Assembly: GCF_002150785.1 (NCBI RefSeq)
Contig: NZ_MTAZ01000004.1
Coordinates: forward strand, 482,320-546,319
DNA from: Arenibacter amylolyticus
GTDB taxonomy: Bacteria > Bacteroidota > Bacteroidia > Flavobacteriales > Flavobacteriaceae
Direction of reading: 5' to 3'
DNA length: 64,000 bases
Part shown: piece after piece, positions 26,858 to 36,888 of the stretch
Layout of the letters: every line of letters begins with the position of its first letter
Position numbering within the stretch: position 1 is the stretch's first letter
The notes under the pieces: generated by a model
What the model was told of the DNA's origin: nothing
Database searches by the model: none
The model's input: the letters and a program-made list of their open reading frames with translations, nothing else
Position numbers and translations under genes: made by a program

Positions 26858-27886
26858 TTATTTAATTAAAATACTTTTGTAGCGGTCCAAATTCTTCAAG
26901 GCGATTCCGGTTCCCCTTACAACGGCCCTTAAAGGATCTTCGGCAATATATACGGGCAAGTCCGTTTTCTGCGATAAGCGTCGGTCTAGTCCCCTAAGCA
27001 TAGAGCCACCTCCTGCTAAGTAGATTCCTGTATTGTAAATATCCGCAGCCAATTCTGGTGGGGTTTGCGATAAGGTTTCCATAACCGCATCCTCTACCCT
27101 TAGGATAGATTTATCCAAAGCCTTCGCTATTTCCCTGTAGGAAACGGAAACTTGCTTTGGTTTACCGGTAAGCAGGTCTCGTCCCTGAACCGACATTTCA
27201 TCCGGAGGGGATTGTAGGTCCTCGGTTGCGGAACCGATGGTAATCTTAATGTTTTCGGCAGTGCTTTCACCGACATAAAGGTTGTGCTGGGTACGCATAT
27301 AGTAGATGATGTCATTGGTAAATACATCCCCTGCAATTTTAACCGATTTGTCACAAACAATGCCTCCAAGTGCAATTACAGCGATCTCCGTGGTTCCACC
27401 ACCTATATCGACAATCATATTTCCCTTGGGCTGCATAATATCCAGGCCAATACCTATGGCAGCGGCCATGGGTTCGTGAATTAAGTATACTTCCTTTCCG
27501 TTAACTCGCTCTGCAGATTCTTTTACCGCTCTCATTTCCACCTCCGTAATTCCGGATGGGATACAGATAACCATGCGCAATGCCGGTGGGAACCATTTAT
27601 TTTTGAGGGCTGGTATGTTCTTAATGAACATACTGATCATCTTTTCCGAGGCATCAAAATCGGCAATAACTCCATCCTTTAACGGCCTAATGGTCTTGAT
27701 GTTTTCATGGGTCTTCCCCTGCATCATACTGGCTTCTTTACCAACCGCTATGATTTTGCCACTAATTCTGTCCCTGGCAACAATGGACGGACTGTCCACT
27801 GCAACTTTGTCGTTGTGGATAATCAGGGTGTTAGCGGTACCTAAATCTATCGCTATCTCCTCGGTTAATAAATCAAAGAATCCCAT
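26858..27886 (-). CDS. mreB: Rod shape-determining protein MreB, actin homologue
   Basis: 342 residues. It has IDLGTANTLI (phosphate 1), PKGNMIVDIGGGTTEIAVIALGG (phosphate 2) and YLAGGGSMLRGLDRRLS (adenosine motif). MreB filaments guide lateral wall synthesis. A TACTTTTG -7 box lies at 27929-27936, just beyond the purH stop, so mreB and the cluster after it have their own promoter. Confidence 0.97.
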   Translation of the reverse strand: MGFFDLLTEEIAIDLGTANTLIIHNDKVAVDSPSIVARDRISGKIIAVGKEASMMQGKTHENIKTIRPLKDGVIADFDASEKMISMFIKNIPALKNKWFPPALRMVICIPSGITEVEMRAVKESAERVNGKEVYLIHEPMAAAIGIGLDIMQPKGNMIVDIGGGTTEIAVIALGGIVCDKSVKIAGDVFTNDIIYYMRTQHNLYVGESTAENIKITIGSATEDLQSPPDEMSVQGRDLLTGKPKQVSVSYREIAKALDKSILRVEDAVMETLSQTPPELAADIYNTGIYLAGGGSMLRGLDRRLSQKTDLPVYIAEDPLRAVVRGTGIALKNLDRYKSILIK

Positions 27887-27928
27887 TTTTTAGCTGTTTG
27901 TTTTCGGATTAAAAGTCAATGTTATCGT

Positions 27929-27936
27929 CAAAAGTA
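27929..27936 (-). promoter_or_regulatory. -7 promoter box for the mreB cluster
   Basis: TACTTTTG on the minus strand matches TAnnTTTG and would give a leader of about 36 bases before the mreB ATG. Confidence 0.5.
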
Positions 27937-27942
27937 AGGAAA

Positions 27943-29475
27943 TTAATGTTTAAAATGGCGGGTGCCAGTCATTACCATAGAAATTCCATTTTCATCGCAA
28001 TAATCTATGCTCAACTGATCTTTAATAGACCCTCCAGGTTGTATAACGCTAGTAATACCACTTTTATGCGCAATTTCTACACAATCTGGGAAAGGAAAAA
28101 AGGCATCACTGGCCATAACCGCTCCATTTAAATCGAAATTAAAGGATTTGGCTTTGTGAATTGCTTGGTTTAGAGCGTCTACACGGGAAGTTTGTCCGGT
28201 ACCGCTGGCACAAAGCTGCTTGTTTTTGGCCAATACTATGGTGTTGCTTTTGGTGTGTTTACACAGCTTAGAAGCGAAGATTAAATCTTCTAACTCTTGG
28301 TCTGTGGCTTGCGTCTTGGTAACGTTAGTAAGGTCTTCCAAAGCATCGGTCTTGTTGTCTTTATCTTGTAGTAATACACCATTTAAACAGGTTCTTACCG
28401 TAGTGTTTGGCAGGGCTACATCTTTTTTGATTAAGATGATACGGTTCTTCTTGCCTTTTAGAAGGTCCAAGGCCTCCTTTGTATAGCTAGGTGCAATGAT
28501 CACCTCACAGAAAAGAGAGTGGATTTCCGTAGCAGTAGCTTCGTCTATCTCCTTGTTGCTAATAAGCACACCTCCAAAGGCAGATACTGGATCTCCCGCC
28601 AATGCGTCAAGGTAGGCTTGTTTTAAGGTTGGGCGGGTGGCCAAACCACAGGCATTGTTGTGTTTTAGGATGGCAAAAGTAGGCTCGTCCTCTTTAAATT
28701 CTTCCATTAAGTTTACCGCGGCGTCTACATCCAATAAGTTGTTGTAGGAGAGTTCTTTTCCGTTCAATTTCTGGAACATAGCATCAAAATCCCCAAAGAA
28801 AAATCCTTTTTGGTGTGGGTTTTCCCCGTACCTAAGAATCTGTCCATTAAGCTCGCTAAGTTTCAATGCGGGCTGCTCCAGATCTTTGTTAAAGTAATTG
28901 AAGATAGCCGAATCGTAGTGAGAAGAAATGTTGAAAGATCTTGTTGCAAAACGCTTGCGTTCTTCCAAAGTGGTACTGCCGTTTCCTTGGGTCATTATTT
29001 CTAACACCTCGTCGTAATCGTTCATAGAGGAAACACAAAGGGTGTCTTTGTAATTCTTGGCAGCTGCACGGATCAAGGAAATACCTCCTATGTCTATTTT
29101 TTCAATAATATCTTCTTCGGAAGCTCCACTGGCTACCGTTTTTTCGAAAGGATATAAGTCTACGATAACAATATCCAATTGTGGGATGCCAAATTCCTTC
29201 AGCTGATCGCGGTCCCCTTGATTGTCCTGACGGTTCAAAATTCCCCCAAATACTTTTGGGTGCAAGGTTTTAACACGACCTCCCAGTATGGAAGGGTAAC
29301 TTGTAATGTCCTCTACCGGAACTACATCGATGCCCAATTCTTTAATAAACTTTTCCGTGCCACCAGTAGAATAGATGGTGATTCCCAGTTCGTTAAGTTT
29401 TTTTACCAAGGGTGCCAGACCATCTTTATGGAATACTGAAATAAGGGCCGAGGTAGCTTTTTTAGAGGTGCTCAT
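27943..29475 (-). CDS. purH: Bifunctional AICAR transformylase/IMP cyclohydrolase
   Basis: 510 residues. The N-terminal MGS-like cyclohydrolase domain has STGGTEKFIKELG and GRVKTLHPKVFGGIL; the transformylase domain has LRYGENPHQKG, LKHNNACG and the final SIKDQLSIDYCDENGISMVMTGTRHFKH-type C-terminus. It does the last two steps of IMP synthesis. It is upstream of mreB on the same strand. A near-match -7 box (TACTTTTA) lies at 29509-29516. Confidence 0.97.
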   Translation of the reverse strand: MSTSKKATSALISVFHKDGLAPLVKKLNELGITIYSTGGTEKFIKELGIDVVPVEDITSYPSILGGRVKTLHPKVFGGILNRQDNQGDRDQLKEFGIPQLDIVIVDLYPFEKTVASGASEEDIIEKIDIGGISLIRAAAKNYKDTLCVSSMNDYDEVLEIMTQGNGSTTLEERKRFATRSFNISSHYDSAIFNYFNKDLEQPALKLSELNGQILRYGENPHQKGFFFGDFDAMFQKLNGKELSYNNLLDVDAAVNLMEEFKEDEPTFAILKHNNACGLATRPTLKQAYLDALAGDPVSAFGGVLISNKEIDEATATEIHSLFCEVIIAPSYTKEALDLLKGKKNRIILIKKDVALPNTTVRTCLNGVLLQDKDNKTDALEDLTNVTKTQATDQELEDLIFASKLCKHTKSNTIVLAKNKQLCASGTGQTSRVDALNQAIHKAKSFNFDLNGAVMASDAFFPFPDCVEIAHKSGITSVIQPGGSIKDQLSIDYCDENGISMVMTGTRHFKH

Positions 29476-29566
29476 TTTTTTGTACTTATTGTTATAAATT
29501 ATCAGGTTGTAAAAGTAGTTTTTTTGTGCTTAAAAACAGCAGGATTAACAACAATCAGCGTAAAGT

Positions 29567-30019
29567 TTAATAAATTTTAGACACTTCTTGATTGACGAAT
29601 TCCAAAAAGCGCTCATCTTCTTCCGTAAAGGGGTCCAGAGTGTTAGAGTCGATATCTATTTGCCCAATATTTTCCCCATCCACAAAGAGTGGCACCACTA
29701 TTTCGGATTTAACGGTGAGGCTACAGGCAATGTAATTGTCTTGAGCCTTAACGTCTGGGACCACAAAGTTTTGGTTAGATACGGCCACCTGTCCGCAGAT
29801 GCCCTTTCCAAACGGGATTACGGTATGGTCTGTGGGCTCGCCCGCATAGGGTCCTAGGATAAGTTCTTCCTTGGTGCCGTTCCTAAAATAGAATCCGACC
29901 CAATCATAATAGGGGACACTGTCCTTCAGTAAAGTGCAAACTGCTTGGAGTTTTGCCTGAATATCATTGTCGGAAGCATTTAAGATGTCCGAAACTTTTG
30001 GTTTTAGTTGATGGAGCAT
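29567..30019 (-). CDS. GAF-domain protein, free methionine-(R)-sulfoxide reductase-like
   Basis: 150 residues from the ATG at 30019. The whole protein is one GAF domain with IPFGKGICGQVA, DNYIACS and SEIVVPLFVDGENIGQIDIDS, the pattern of fRMsr/YebR enzymes. Two of the three Cys used by E. coli fRMsr are seen (in GICG and IACS); the first, normally just before IPFG, is replaced here. It probably reduces free Met-R-sulfoxide with thioredoxin. The frame opens at a TTG (30034) that is part of a TATTTTTG -7 box, so that start is rejected. Confidence 0.82.
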   Translation of the reverse strand: MLHQLKPKVSDILNASDNDIQAKLQAVCTLLKDSVPYYDWVGFYFRNGTKEELILGPYAGEPTDHTVIPFGKGICGQVAVSNQNFVVPDVKAQDNYIACSLTVKSEIVVPLFVDGENIGQIDIDSNTLDPFTEEDERFLEFVNQEVSKIY

Positions 30020-30031
30020 AGTATTTTTTTG

Positions 30032-30039
30032 CAAAAATA
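30032..30039 (-). promoter_or_regulatory. -7 promoter box for the GAF/fRMsr gene
   Basis: TATTTTTG on the minus strand matches TAnnTTTG. The expected start near 30025 leaves only about 6 bases before the ATG at 30019. Confidence 0.6.
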
Positions 30040-30180
30040 ACCTTATTTCCCAAAATTGTCTGCAAGATTTGGGAGTGCTCTTTTCCAGTATTTTGTTTAG
30101 GTGGTTTTTATTAAGTATTGGGTGGGGAGAAATAGGAAGAAGTTTTAGGATGACAGGGCGAAGGTGTATATATAATTACT

Positions 30181-30188
30181 TATTTTTG
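30181..30188 (+). promoter_or_regulatory. -7 promoter box for the HYC_CC_PP/TonB/HMA genes
   Basis: TATTTTTG matches TAnnTTTG. It ends 5 bases before the ATG at 30194, so the transcript may be leaderless or nearly so. Confidence 0.5.
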
Positions 30189-30193
30189 TGTTG

Positions 30194-30613
30194 ATGAAAA
30201 AAATCCTTTTTAAGATATCCTCCTTATTGCTGTCCTTTTTAGTGCTGGCAGCTACGGTTTCCTGGACGGTAAAAAAGCATTACTGTTTTGGGAACTTATT
30301 GGATATTGCTTTTTTTCAGGAAGCGGAAAGCTGTGGTACTATTGCTGATCTAGAAACGGGAATGCTAGATTTTACAGTAGAGGAACCTCCTTGCTGTAGT
30401 AGTGAAGTGCTGTCAATTAAGGGCTTGGAAGACCTTGTTTATTCTTCCATTAAGGACTTAAAATGGGAGCTTCCTTTTATTTTTATGGTGCCTACAGCGG
30501 TTCCAAGTCATCACCCAGAACTATTATTTGATCCTTCCATTCCCAACAACTACAGAGCGCCCTCCCTCCAATTAGGGGAGTTGCAAGTGCGCTACCAGGT
30601 TTTTCTACTTTGA
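30194..30613 (+). CDS. HYC_CC_PP-type small exported protein
   Basis: 139 residues from the ATG at 30194; GTG and TTG codons just upstream overlap the -7 box. A hydrophobic leader (LFKISSLLLSFLVLAATV) is followed by VKKHYCFG, then EPPCCSSEVL, and a Pro-containing C-terminal part. HYC, CC and PP motifs define a small Bacteroidota family usually found beside TonB-dependent receptors. Function is not established; the His/Cys pairs suggest metal contact in the cell envelope. It precedes the TonB receptor gene by 95 bases on the same strand. Confidence 0.75.
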   Translation: MKKILFKISSLLLSFLVLAATVSWTVKKHYCFGNLLDIAFFQEAESCGTIADLETGMLDFTVEEPPCCSSEVLSIKGLEDLVYSSIKDLKWELPFIFMVPTAVPSHHPELLFDPSIPNNYRAPSLQLGELQVRYQVFLL

Positions 30614-30708
30614 ATTTGTATTAATATTTATTTCAACGTTCTGCATCTATAAACCGATGTGGGGGTATGTCGTGTATTTGTATAATATTAATATTGAAAA
30701 TTATAGTA

Positions 30709-32943
30709 ATGAAACGTTTTTTGACAGTTGTTTTATTGGGCCTTCCTATACTGATATTTTCCCAACATGTAGAAGGGGTGATATTAGAATCTAACCCAAA
30801 TGGAAAAGAGATTGGGTTGTCCGGCGCCAATGTATATTGGTTAAACTCACAAACCGGGACCATAAGTGGTGAGGATGGTAGCTTCAGCATTCCATTTAAT
30901 CCAGAGTTTAATCGGTTGGTGGTGAGTTATATAGGGTTTAAGACAGATACCCTGCTAATTAATGCACCAAAAGTGCTGCGGCACCACCTAAAGCCTTCCA
31001 ATGAATTGGAGGAGGTGGTAGTGCAGAAGAAGAGGGATGCTTTGCAAAAGTCCTATTTTAGTACGCAGAACGTGGTAACTATTAACAGCGCAGAGCTGTT
31101 AAAGGCTGCCTGCTGTAATCTATCCGAAAGTTTTGAGACCAATCCGTCTATAGATGTGAATTTTTCCGATGCACTCTCGGGAACTAAACAAATTCAAATG
31201 TTAGGACTTACCAGTCCCTATTTGTTGATAACCCAAGAAAATATCCCCATGGTGCGTGGTGCGTCTCAGGTGTACGGACTTAGTTTTGTGCCGGGGACTT
31301 GGGTAGAAAGCATTCAGATCACCAAGGGTGGTGGAAGTGTGGTGAACGGCTACGAGAGTATATCTGGACAGATAAATGCAGAGCTGGTAAAGCCCTTTAC
31401 CGATGAGCGTGTTTTTGTGAATGGGTATGCCAATATGAATGGGAGGCTGGAGCTGAATACGCATCTCAACCACGCGCTAAACGATAAATGGAGTTCCGGA
31501 CTCTACCTGCATGGTAATTATAGGAACGCCAAGGAGGATGGGAATAATGATGGATTCTTAGATGCCCCCTTGGGTGGTCAGGTTAATATTCTAAACAGAT
31601 GGCAGTATCAAAATCCGGAAAAGGGATGGGTGAGCTTTATTAATCTCCGATTTTTAAAGGACGATAAGCAAACGGGAGAGATCAATTTTAATCCGGCTAC
31701 AGACAAGTTCACCACTAACTCCTGGGGGAGTGAGATAGATACGAGGCGGTTTGATTCTTCCTTAAAAATAGGTTACGTTTTTCCCGAGCTTCCTTTTCAG
31801 AGCCTAAGTTTTCAAACAGCTTATAGTTTGCATAAGCAGGATTCTTATTTTGGCTTTAATCAGTATCATATAGATCATGAGAGTAGTTATACCAATTTGC
31901 AGTTCAGTTCTATTATTGGCGATACAAGAAGTAAGTTTAAGACGGGTTTAACCATCGCCTATGACGGCTATATCGAAATGGTGAACGCGGTAGATCACTC
32001 TAGGGTAGATAAATCCGCAGGGGCCTATTTTGAATATAGTTACGATGATTTAAAGCAATGGAGTCTTACTGCCGGATTAAGGGTGGATGCGCATAATAAT
32101 TTGGGGGAATTTGTGACCCCTAGGTTACATCTACGCTATCTTCCTTGGGAGCGGGCCAGTCTTAAGGGTTCGGTTGGCCGAGGTAGAAAAGCAGCCAATA
32201 TTTTTGCCGAAAACCAGCAAATGTTTGGGTCTGCACGCGAAATTGTTTTAGCTGGGCAGGGTAGTGGTGCCTATGGCCTAGAAGCAGAGGATGCCTGGAA
32301 TTACGGAATGGGCTTTTTACAGGGATTCACACTTTTTAATAGGCCTGGAAACTTCTCACTGGACTATTATGTTACGGACTTTAAGAATCAGGTAGTGGTA
32401 GATTGGGAAGATCCACGGGCGGTCTCCTTTTATAATTTGGATGGAAAGAGTAGGGCTAAAAGCTTTCAGGTTGAGTTGAACCATGAACTCCTAGAAAATG
32501 TAGAGGTAAGAACCGCCTATAAGTACTACGACGTAACAACCGATTACCTATCGGGGTCTTTGCAAAAGCCATTGCAGGCGCAGCACAGATTCTTTACCAA
32601 TATTGGATACGTCACCAAAGCAAAGGAAAACGGTTCCCTTTGGCGAATGGACTATACCCTACATGTTTTGGGGAAGCAACGCCTGCCCAATACTACTAGT
32701 AATGCAGCCGAATATCAACTGGGAGAGTTTTCACCTTCATTTGGGTTGATGAACGCCCAGCTGACCAGGGTGTTCTCCAATAAATTTGAAATTTATATTG
32801 GAGGAGAGAATTTGACGGACTATGTTCAGGATCGCCCTGTCTTGAGTGCAGGGGATCCCTTTGGCGCTAATTTTGATACCACTATTATCTATGGTCCTAC
32901 TATGGGAAGAATGTTTTATACAGGATTTAGATATAAATTATAA
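30709..32943 (+). CDS. TonB-dependent outer-membrane receptor with carboxypeptidase-like N-terminal domain
   Basis: 744 residues from the ATG at 30709 (MKRFLTVVLLGLPILIFSQ signal peptide); an upstream ATG at 30667 adds an implausible leader. A CarboxypepD_reg-like domain (residues about 20-100, SGANVYWLNSQTGTISGEDGSF) precedes the plug, which carries a Cys pair in KAACCNLSESFETN. A beta-barrel ends in FYTGFRYKL with the terminal hydrophobic-residue pattern. It should import a ligand energised by TonB. Between a HYC_CC_PP protein and an HMA-domain protein, copper or another soft metal (or its chelate) is the likely ligand; this is inference. Confidence 0.9.
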   Translation: MKRFLTVVLLGLPILIFSQHVEGVILESNPNGKEIGLSGANVYWLNSQTGTISGEDGSFSIPFNPEFNRLVVSYIGFKTDTLLINAPKVLRHHLKPSNELEEVVVQKKRDALQKSYFSTQNVVTINSAELLKAACCNLSESFETNPSIDVNFSDALSGTKQIQMLGLTSPYLLITQENIPMVRGASQVYGLSFVPGTWVESIQITKGGGSVVNGYESISGQINAELVKPFTDERVFVNGYANMNGRLELNTHLNHALNDKWSSGLYLHGNYRNAKEDGNNDGFLDAPLGGQVNILNRWQYQNPEKGWVSFINLRFLKDDKQTGEINFNPATDKFTTNSWGSEIDTRRFDSSLKIGYVFPELPFQSLSFQTAYSLHKQDSYFGFNQYHIDHESSYTNLQFSSIIGDTRSKFKTGLTIAYDGYIEMVNAVDHSRVDKSAGAYFEYSYDDLKQWSLTAGLRVDAHNNLGEFVTPRLHLRYLPWERASLKGSVGRGRKAANIFAENQQMFGSAREIVLAGQGSGAYGLEAEDAWNYGMGFLQGFTLFNRPGNFSLDYYVTDFKNQVVVDWEDPRAVSFYNLDGKSRAKSFQVELNHELLENVEVRTAYKYYDVTTDYLSGSLQKPLQAQHRFFTNIGYVTKAKENGSLWRMDYTLHVLGKQRLPNTTSNAAEYQLGEFSPSFGLMNAQLTRVFSNKFEIYIGGENLTDYVQDRPVLSAGDPFGANFDTTIIYGPTMGRMFYTGFRYKL

Positions 32944-32978
32944 TTTTATAGGAACAATAATTGATAAAAAGAAGAAAT

Positions 32979-33341
32979 ATGAAGCTAAAAAAAATATTCT
33001 TGGGTCTTGTCTTTGCTGTAATTTCATTAGTGGCCTTCGGACAGGAGAAAAATAAAAAATTAACCTTTGAGGTTAACGGGAAGTGCTCCATGTGTAAAGA
33101 GCGAATAGAAGAAGCGGCTTTAGGGGTGAAGGGGGTTAAATTTGCCTCTTGGGATATTCCTACGCATCAATTATCCATTATAATGGATGAGCGTAAAACC
33201 AATTCCATGAAAATTAAAATGGCCATCGTAGCTGTTGGGCATGATACCAAGGAGTTGAAAGCTGCCGATGAGGTCTATAACGGCATACATCCTTGCTGCA
33301 AGTATCGCGAAGATAATTCGGATGATGGCGAGCAGCATTAA
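32979..33341 (+). CDS. Exported heavy-metal-associated (HMA) domain protein
   Basis: 120 residues from the ATG at 32979; the TTG at 32961 is not needed. A signal peptide (KIFLGLVFAVISLVAFGQ) is followed by an HMA-type ferredoxin fold with GKCSMCKERIE, the CxxC metal site. The C-terminal tail carries HPCCKYRED and ends in a Glu/Asp/His stretch, adding possible metal ligands. By family it binds Cu(I) or a similar ion in the periplasm. It lies 35 bases after the TonB receptor gene and shares a terminator at 33373. Confidence 0.88.
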   Translation: MKLKKIFLGLVFAVISLVAFGQEKNKKLTFEVNGKCSMCKERIEEAALGVKGVKFASWDIPTHQLSIIMDERKTNSMKIKMAIVAVGHDTKELKAADEVYNGIHPCCKYREDNSDDGEQH

Positions 33342-33372
33342 GGTCTCTTGATCTTTTAGGGGGATTAAAACG

Positions 33373-33410
33373 AAAAGCCGTTCTTGAAATTTTCAAGAAC
33401 GGCTTTTTTA
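33373..33410. terminator. Bidirectional terminator between the HMA gene and groEL
   Basis: A 17-bp palindromic stem, AAAAGCCGTTCTTGAAA at 33373-33389 and its complement at 33391-33407, has T runs on both sides. It separates two convergent genes. Confidence 0.85.
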
Positions 33411-33437
33411 ATAAGTGCTTGTTTTAGCAAGATGCTA

Positions 33438-35114
<1,677 letters not shown>

Positions 35115-35178
35115 TTAATATTAAATTTTAATTAAAACGATTAGGCGCCCCCAAGTAGGTGGGAGCTATAGAATTTAA

Positions 35179-35457
35179 TTAAATGATCGCTAGGATGTCG
35201 CTCTCGCGCATCATTAAGTATTCGTTACCTTCCAATTTTAGCTCTGTGCCGGCATATTTTCCATAAAGAACAGTGTCACCAACCTTAAGGGTTACTTTAG
35301 CTTCGTCAGTACCGGGACCAACAGCTACTACCTTGCCTTGTTGTGGTTTTTCTTTTGCGGTATCTGGAATGTAAAGACCGGAAGCAGTCTTGGTTTCTGC
35401 AGCCATAGGCTCTATAAGAACTCTATCCGCTAATGGTTTAATGCTAACTTTAGCCAT
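35179..35457 (-). CDS. groES: 10 kDa co-chaperonin GroES
   Basis: 92 residues. It has [30 protein letters not shown] N-terminus with the mobile loop, and [33 protein letters not shown] at the end. It caps GroEL. The upstream region (35458-35540) has no TAnnTTTG box or CIRCE element, but does carry a 19-bp inverted repeat. Confidence 0.98.
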   Translation of the reverse strand: MAKVSIKPLADRVLIEPMAAETKTASGLYIPDTAKEKPQQGKVVAVGPGTDEAKVTLKVGDTVLYGKYAGTELKLEGNEYLMMRESDILAII

Positions 35458-35496
35458 ATTAATTAGATTTTAAATTGTTATTAATTTCCAATGATT

Positions 35497-35515
35497 ATGG
35501 CAGAAATTATGCCAT
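35497..35515 (-). promoter_or_regulatory. Inverted repeat upstream of groES, possible sigma-54-type promoter or operator
   Basis: ATGGCA and TGCCAT flank a 7-base centre. Read on the minus strand, it gives TGGCA with a GC 10 bases after the GG, matching the -24/-12 spacing of sigma-54 promoters except for one T. The implied start near 35488 lies about 31 bases before groES. Confidence 0.35.
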
Positions 35516-35540
35516 TGTTGAAAAACTGACACTTTATGAA

Positions 35541-35574
35541 ATAAAAATGCCAGCTTGTCACGAAAGCTGGCATT
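35541..35574 (-). terminator. Terminator after secG
   Basis: AATGCCAGCTT (35546-35556) pairs with AAGCTGGCATT (35564-35574) around a 7-base loop. On the minus strand it is followed by a T-rich tract. It ends the run lptE/TPR/secG before groES. Confidence 0.8.
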
Positions 35575-35600
35575 GTTGTAAGATTTATGTCTTTTAGTCC

Positions 35601-35963
35601 TTATTCTACGCTATCCGTAGCATTGTTGGCAGGTGTTGTTGCCGGAGCTCCAGGTAATACACCTGGGGTAGTATTTTCAATGGGGTCTCCATTCAGTAAT
35701 TTAGAATCGGTATCGCTAAAGCTGCCTTTTACCGCTATGTTAGATACCAGGATCAATACCACTAAAAGAGCGGCTAGGGTCCAAGTACTTCTGTCTAGGA
35801 AATCTCCTGTTTTTTTAACACCTCCTACAACCTGACTTCCGCCACCTCCGAAAGAGCTAGAGAGGCCTCCTCCTTTTGGGTTTTGTACCATAATGACTAA
35901 CATTAGTAAAAGGGCCACCAAAATGATCAGGACTAAGAATATTGTAAATGTAGTATTCATCAA
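35601..35963 (-). CDS. secG: Preprotein translocase subunit SecG
   Basis: 120 residues. Two hydrophobic helices flank the conserved SecG segment MVQNPKGGGLSSSFGGGG, with a low-complexity Thr/Pro tail. SecG helps SecYEG export proteins. It follows the TPR-like protein gene by 1 base. Translation may start at either of two adjacent ATG codons. Confidence 0.95.
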   Translation of the reverse strand: MMNTTFTIFLVLIILVALLLMLVIMVQNPKGGGLSSSFGGGGSQVVGGVKKTGDFLDRSTWTLAALLVVLILVSNIAVKGSFSDTDSKLLNGDPIENTTPGVLPGAPATTPANNATDSVE

Positions 35964-35964
35964 A

Positions 35965-36885
35965 TTATGTTTTATCTTGTTGTAATTTTTCCACCGCTTT
36001 TATTCGGTCAGCAAAGAAACTACTTTTTTCTGGATATTTCAAACTTAAAATTCTGTAAGCCTGTATGGCTTGTTTGTATTTTTTCTGCTCCACATATACC
36101 TTGGCAAGGGTAGCGGTCATCAGTTCGTTCTGGTCAATGGTCAGGGAATCTTTAATGGATACCTTAGTAGTATTCTCTTTGGGGACTATTTTGGGATTGG
36201 CCTGAATGAACTTATCTATAAGTTCAAATTTTTTCTTTTTGTGGTCAGAATTGTTTTGGGCCGACTCCTTTTTTTTGGGTTTTGAGGCTGTCTGTGGCGT
36301 GTTTTTCTCCCTTTTTTGTGGTTGGTTGGTGAGCTGTAACCATTCACCAAATGAGTAGCGTTCTTTTTTTGAAAAGCTAAGGGGTTTCCCTATTTCAAGA
36401 ATTTCTTCCGCTTTTTTTTTATCCTCGGCTAAGGATTCATCTATTTTGGGGTCCTTGGAGGTGAATAGGGAGGGATCTAAAATTTGATTGGCGTCCTTTG
36501 CAGTACGGGGCCATGGTTCGTCCTCCGAAGTGGCAATCAGGGATTGCTCTTCCTTAAACTCCGACTTAACTTCTTCGGAAACGGTGGGGGTTTCGTTTAG
36601 CGGGGTGGTTTTCCCAGAAATAGAATCGGCAATCGTATTCTGGAGAAAATCTTTGGAAGTGATAAAGTCGAACAAGATATCCCTATCTGCGGTATAGGCG
36701 GCCGTAACTTTAAGGGCGTTGTTATACTTAAAGCTGTTGAGGTTGCGCAAGCCTTTTAAGTGCATGGCCCTAGCCGCTTGGAAATATGGATATTCTTCCA
36801 AAATGTCTTCCAATTGGTGGGTCTGCACTGGGGAAACCAGTTTATCAGGGTTTTGTAGTAGGTATGTAAAATCCTGTACGTTCAT
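35965..36885 (-). CDS. Conserved TPR-like protein
   Basis: 306 residues. The N-terminus (DILEEYPYFQAARAMHLKGL) and the C-terminus (ATLAKVYVEQKKYKQAIQAYRILSLKYPEK) look like tetratricopeptide helices. The middle is charged and Lys/Ser-rich, probably disordered. No signal peptide or enzyme motif is visible. It is a conserved cytoplasmic protein of Flavobacteriia between lptE (3-base gap) and secG (1-base gap), and operon position suggests an envelope-export role, which is inference only. Confidence 0.75.
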   Translation of the reverse strand: MNVQDFTYLLQNPDKLVSPVQTHQLEDILEEYPYFQAARAMHLKGLRNLNSFKYNNALKVTAAYTADRDILFDFITSKDFLQNTIADSISGKTTPLNETPTVSEEVKSEFKEEQSLIATSEDEPWPRTAKDANQILDPSLFTSKDPKIDESLAEDKKKAEEILEIGKPLSFSKKERYSFGEWLQLTNQPQKREKNTPQTASKPKKKESAQNNSDHKKKKFELIDKFIQANPKIVPKENTTKVSIKDSLTIDQNELMTATLAKVYVEQKKYKQAIQAYRILSLKYPEKSSFFADRIKAVEKLQQDKT

Positions 36886-36888
36886 AGA

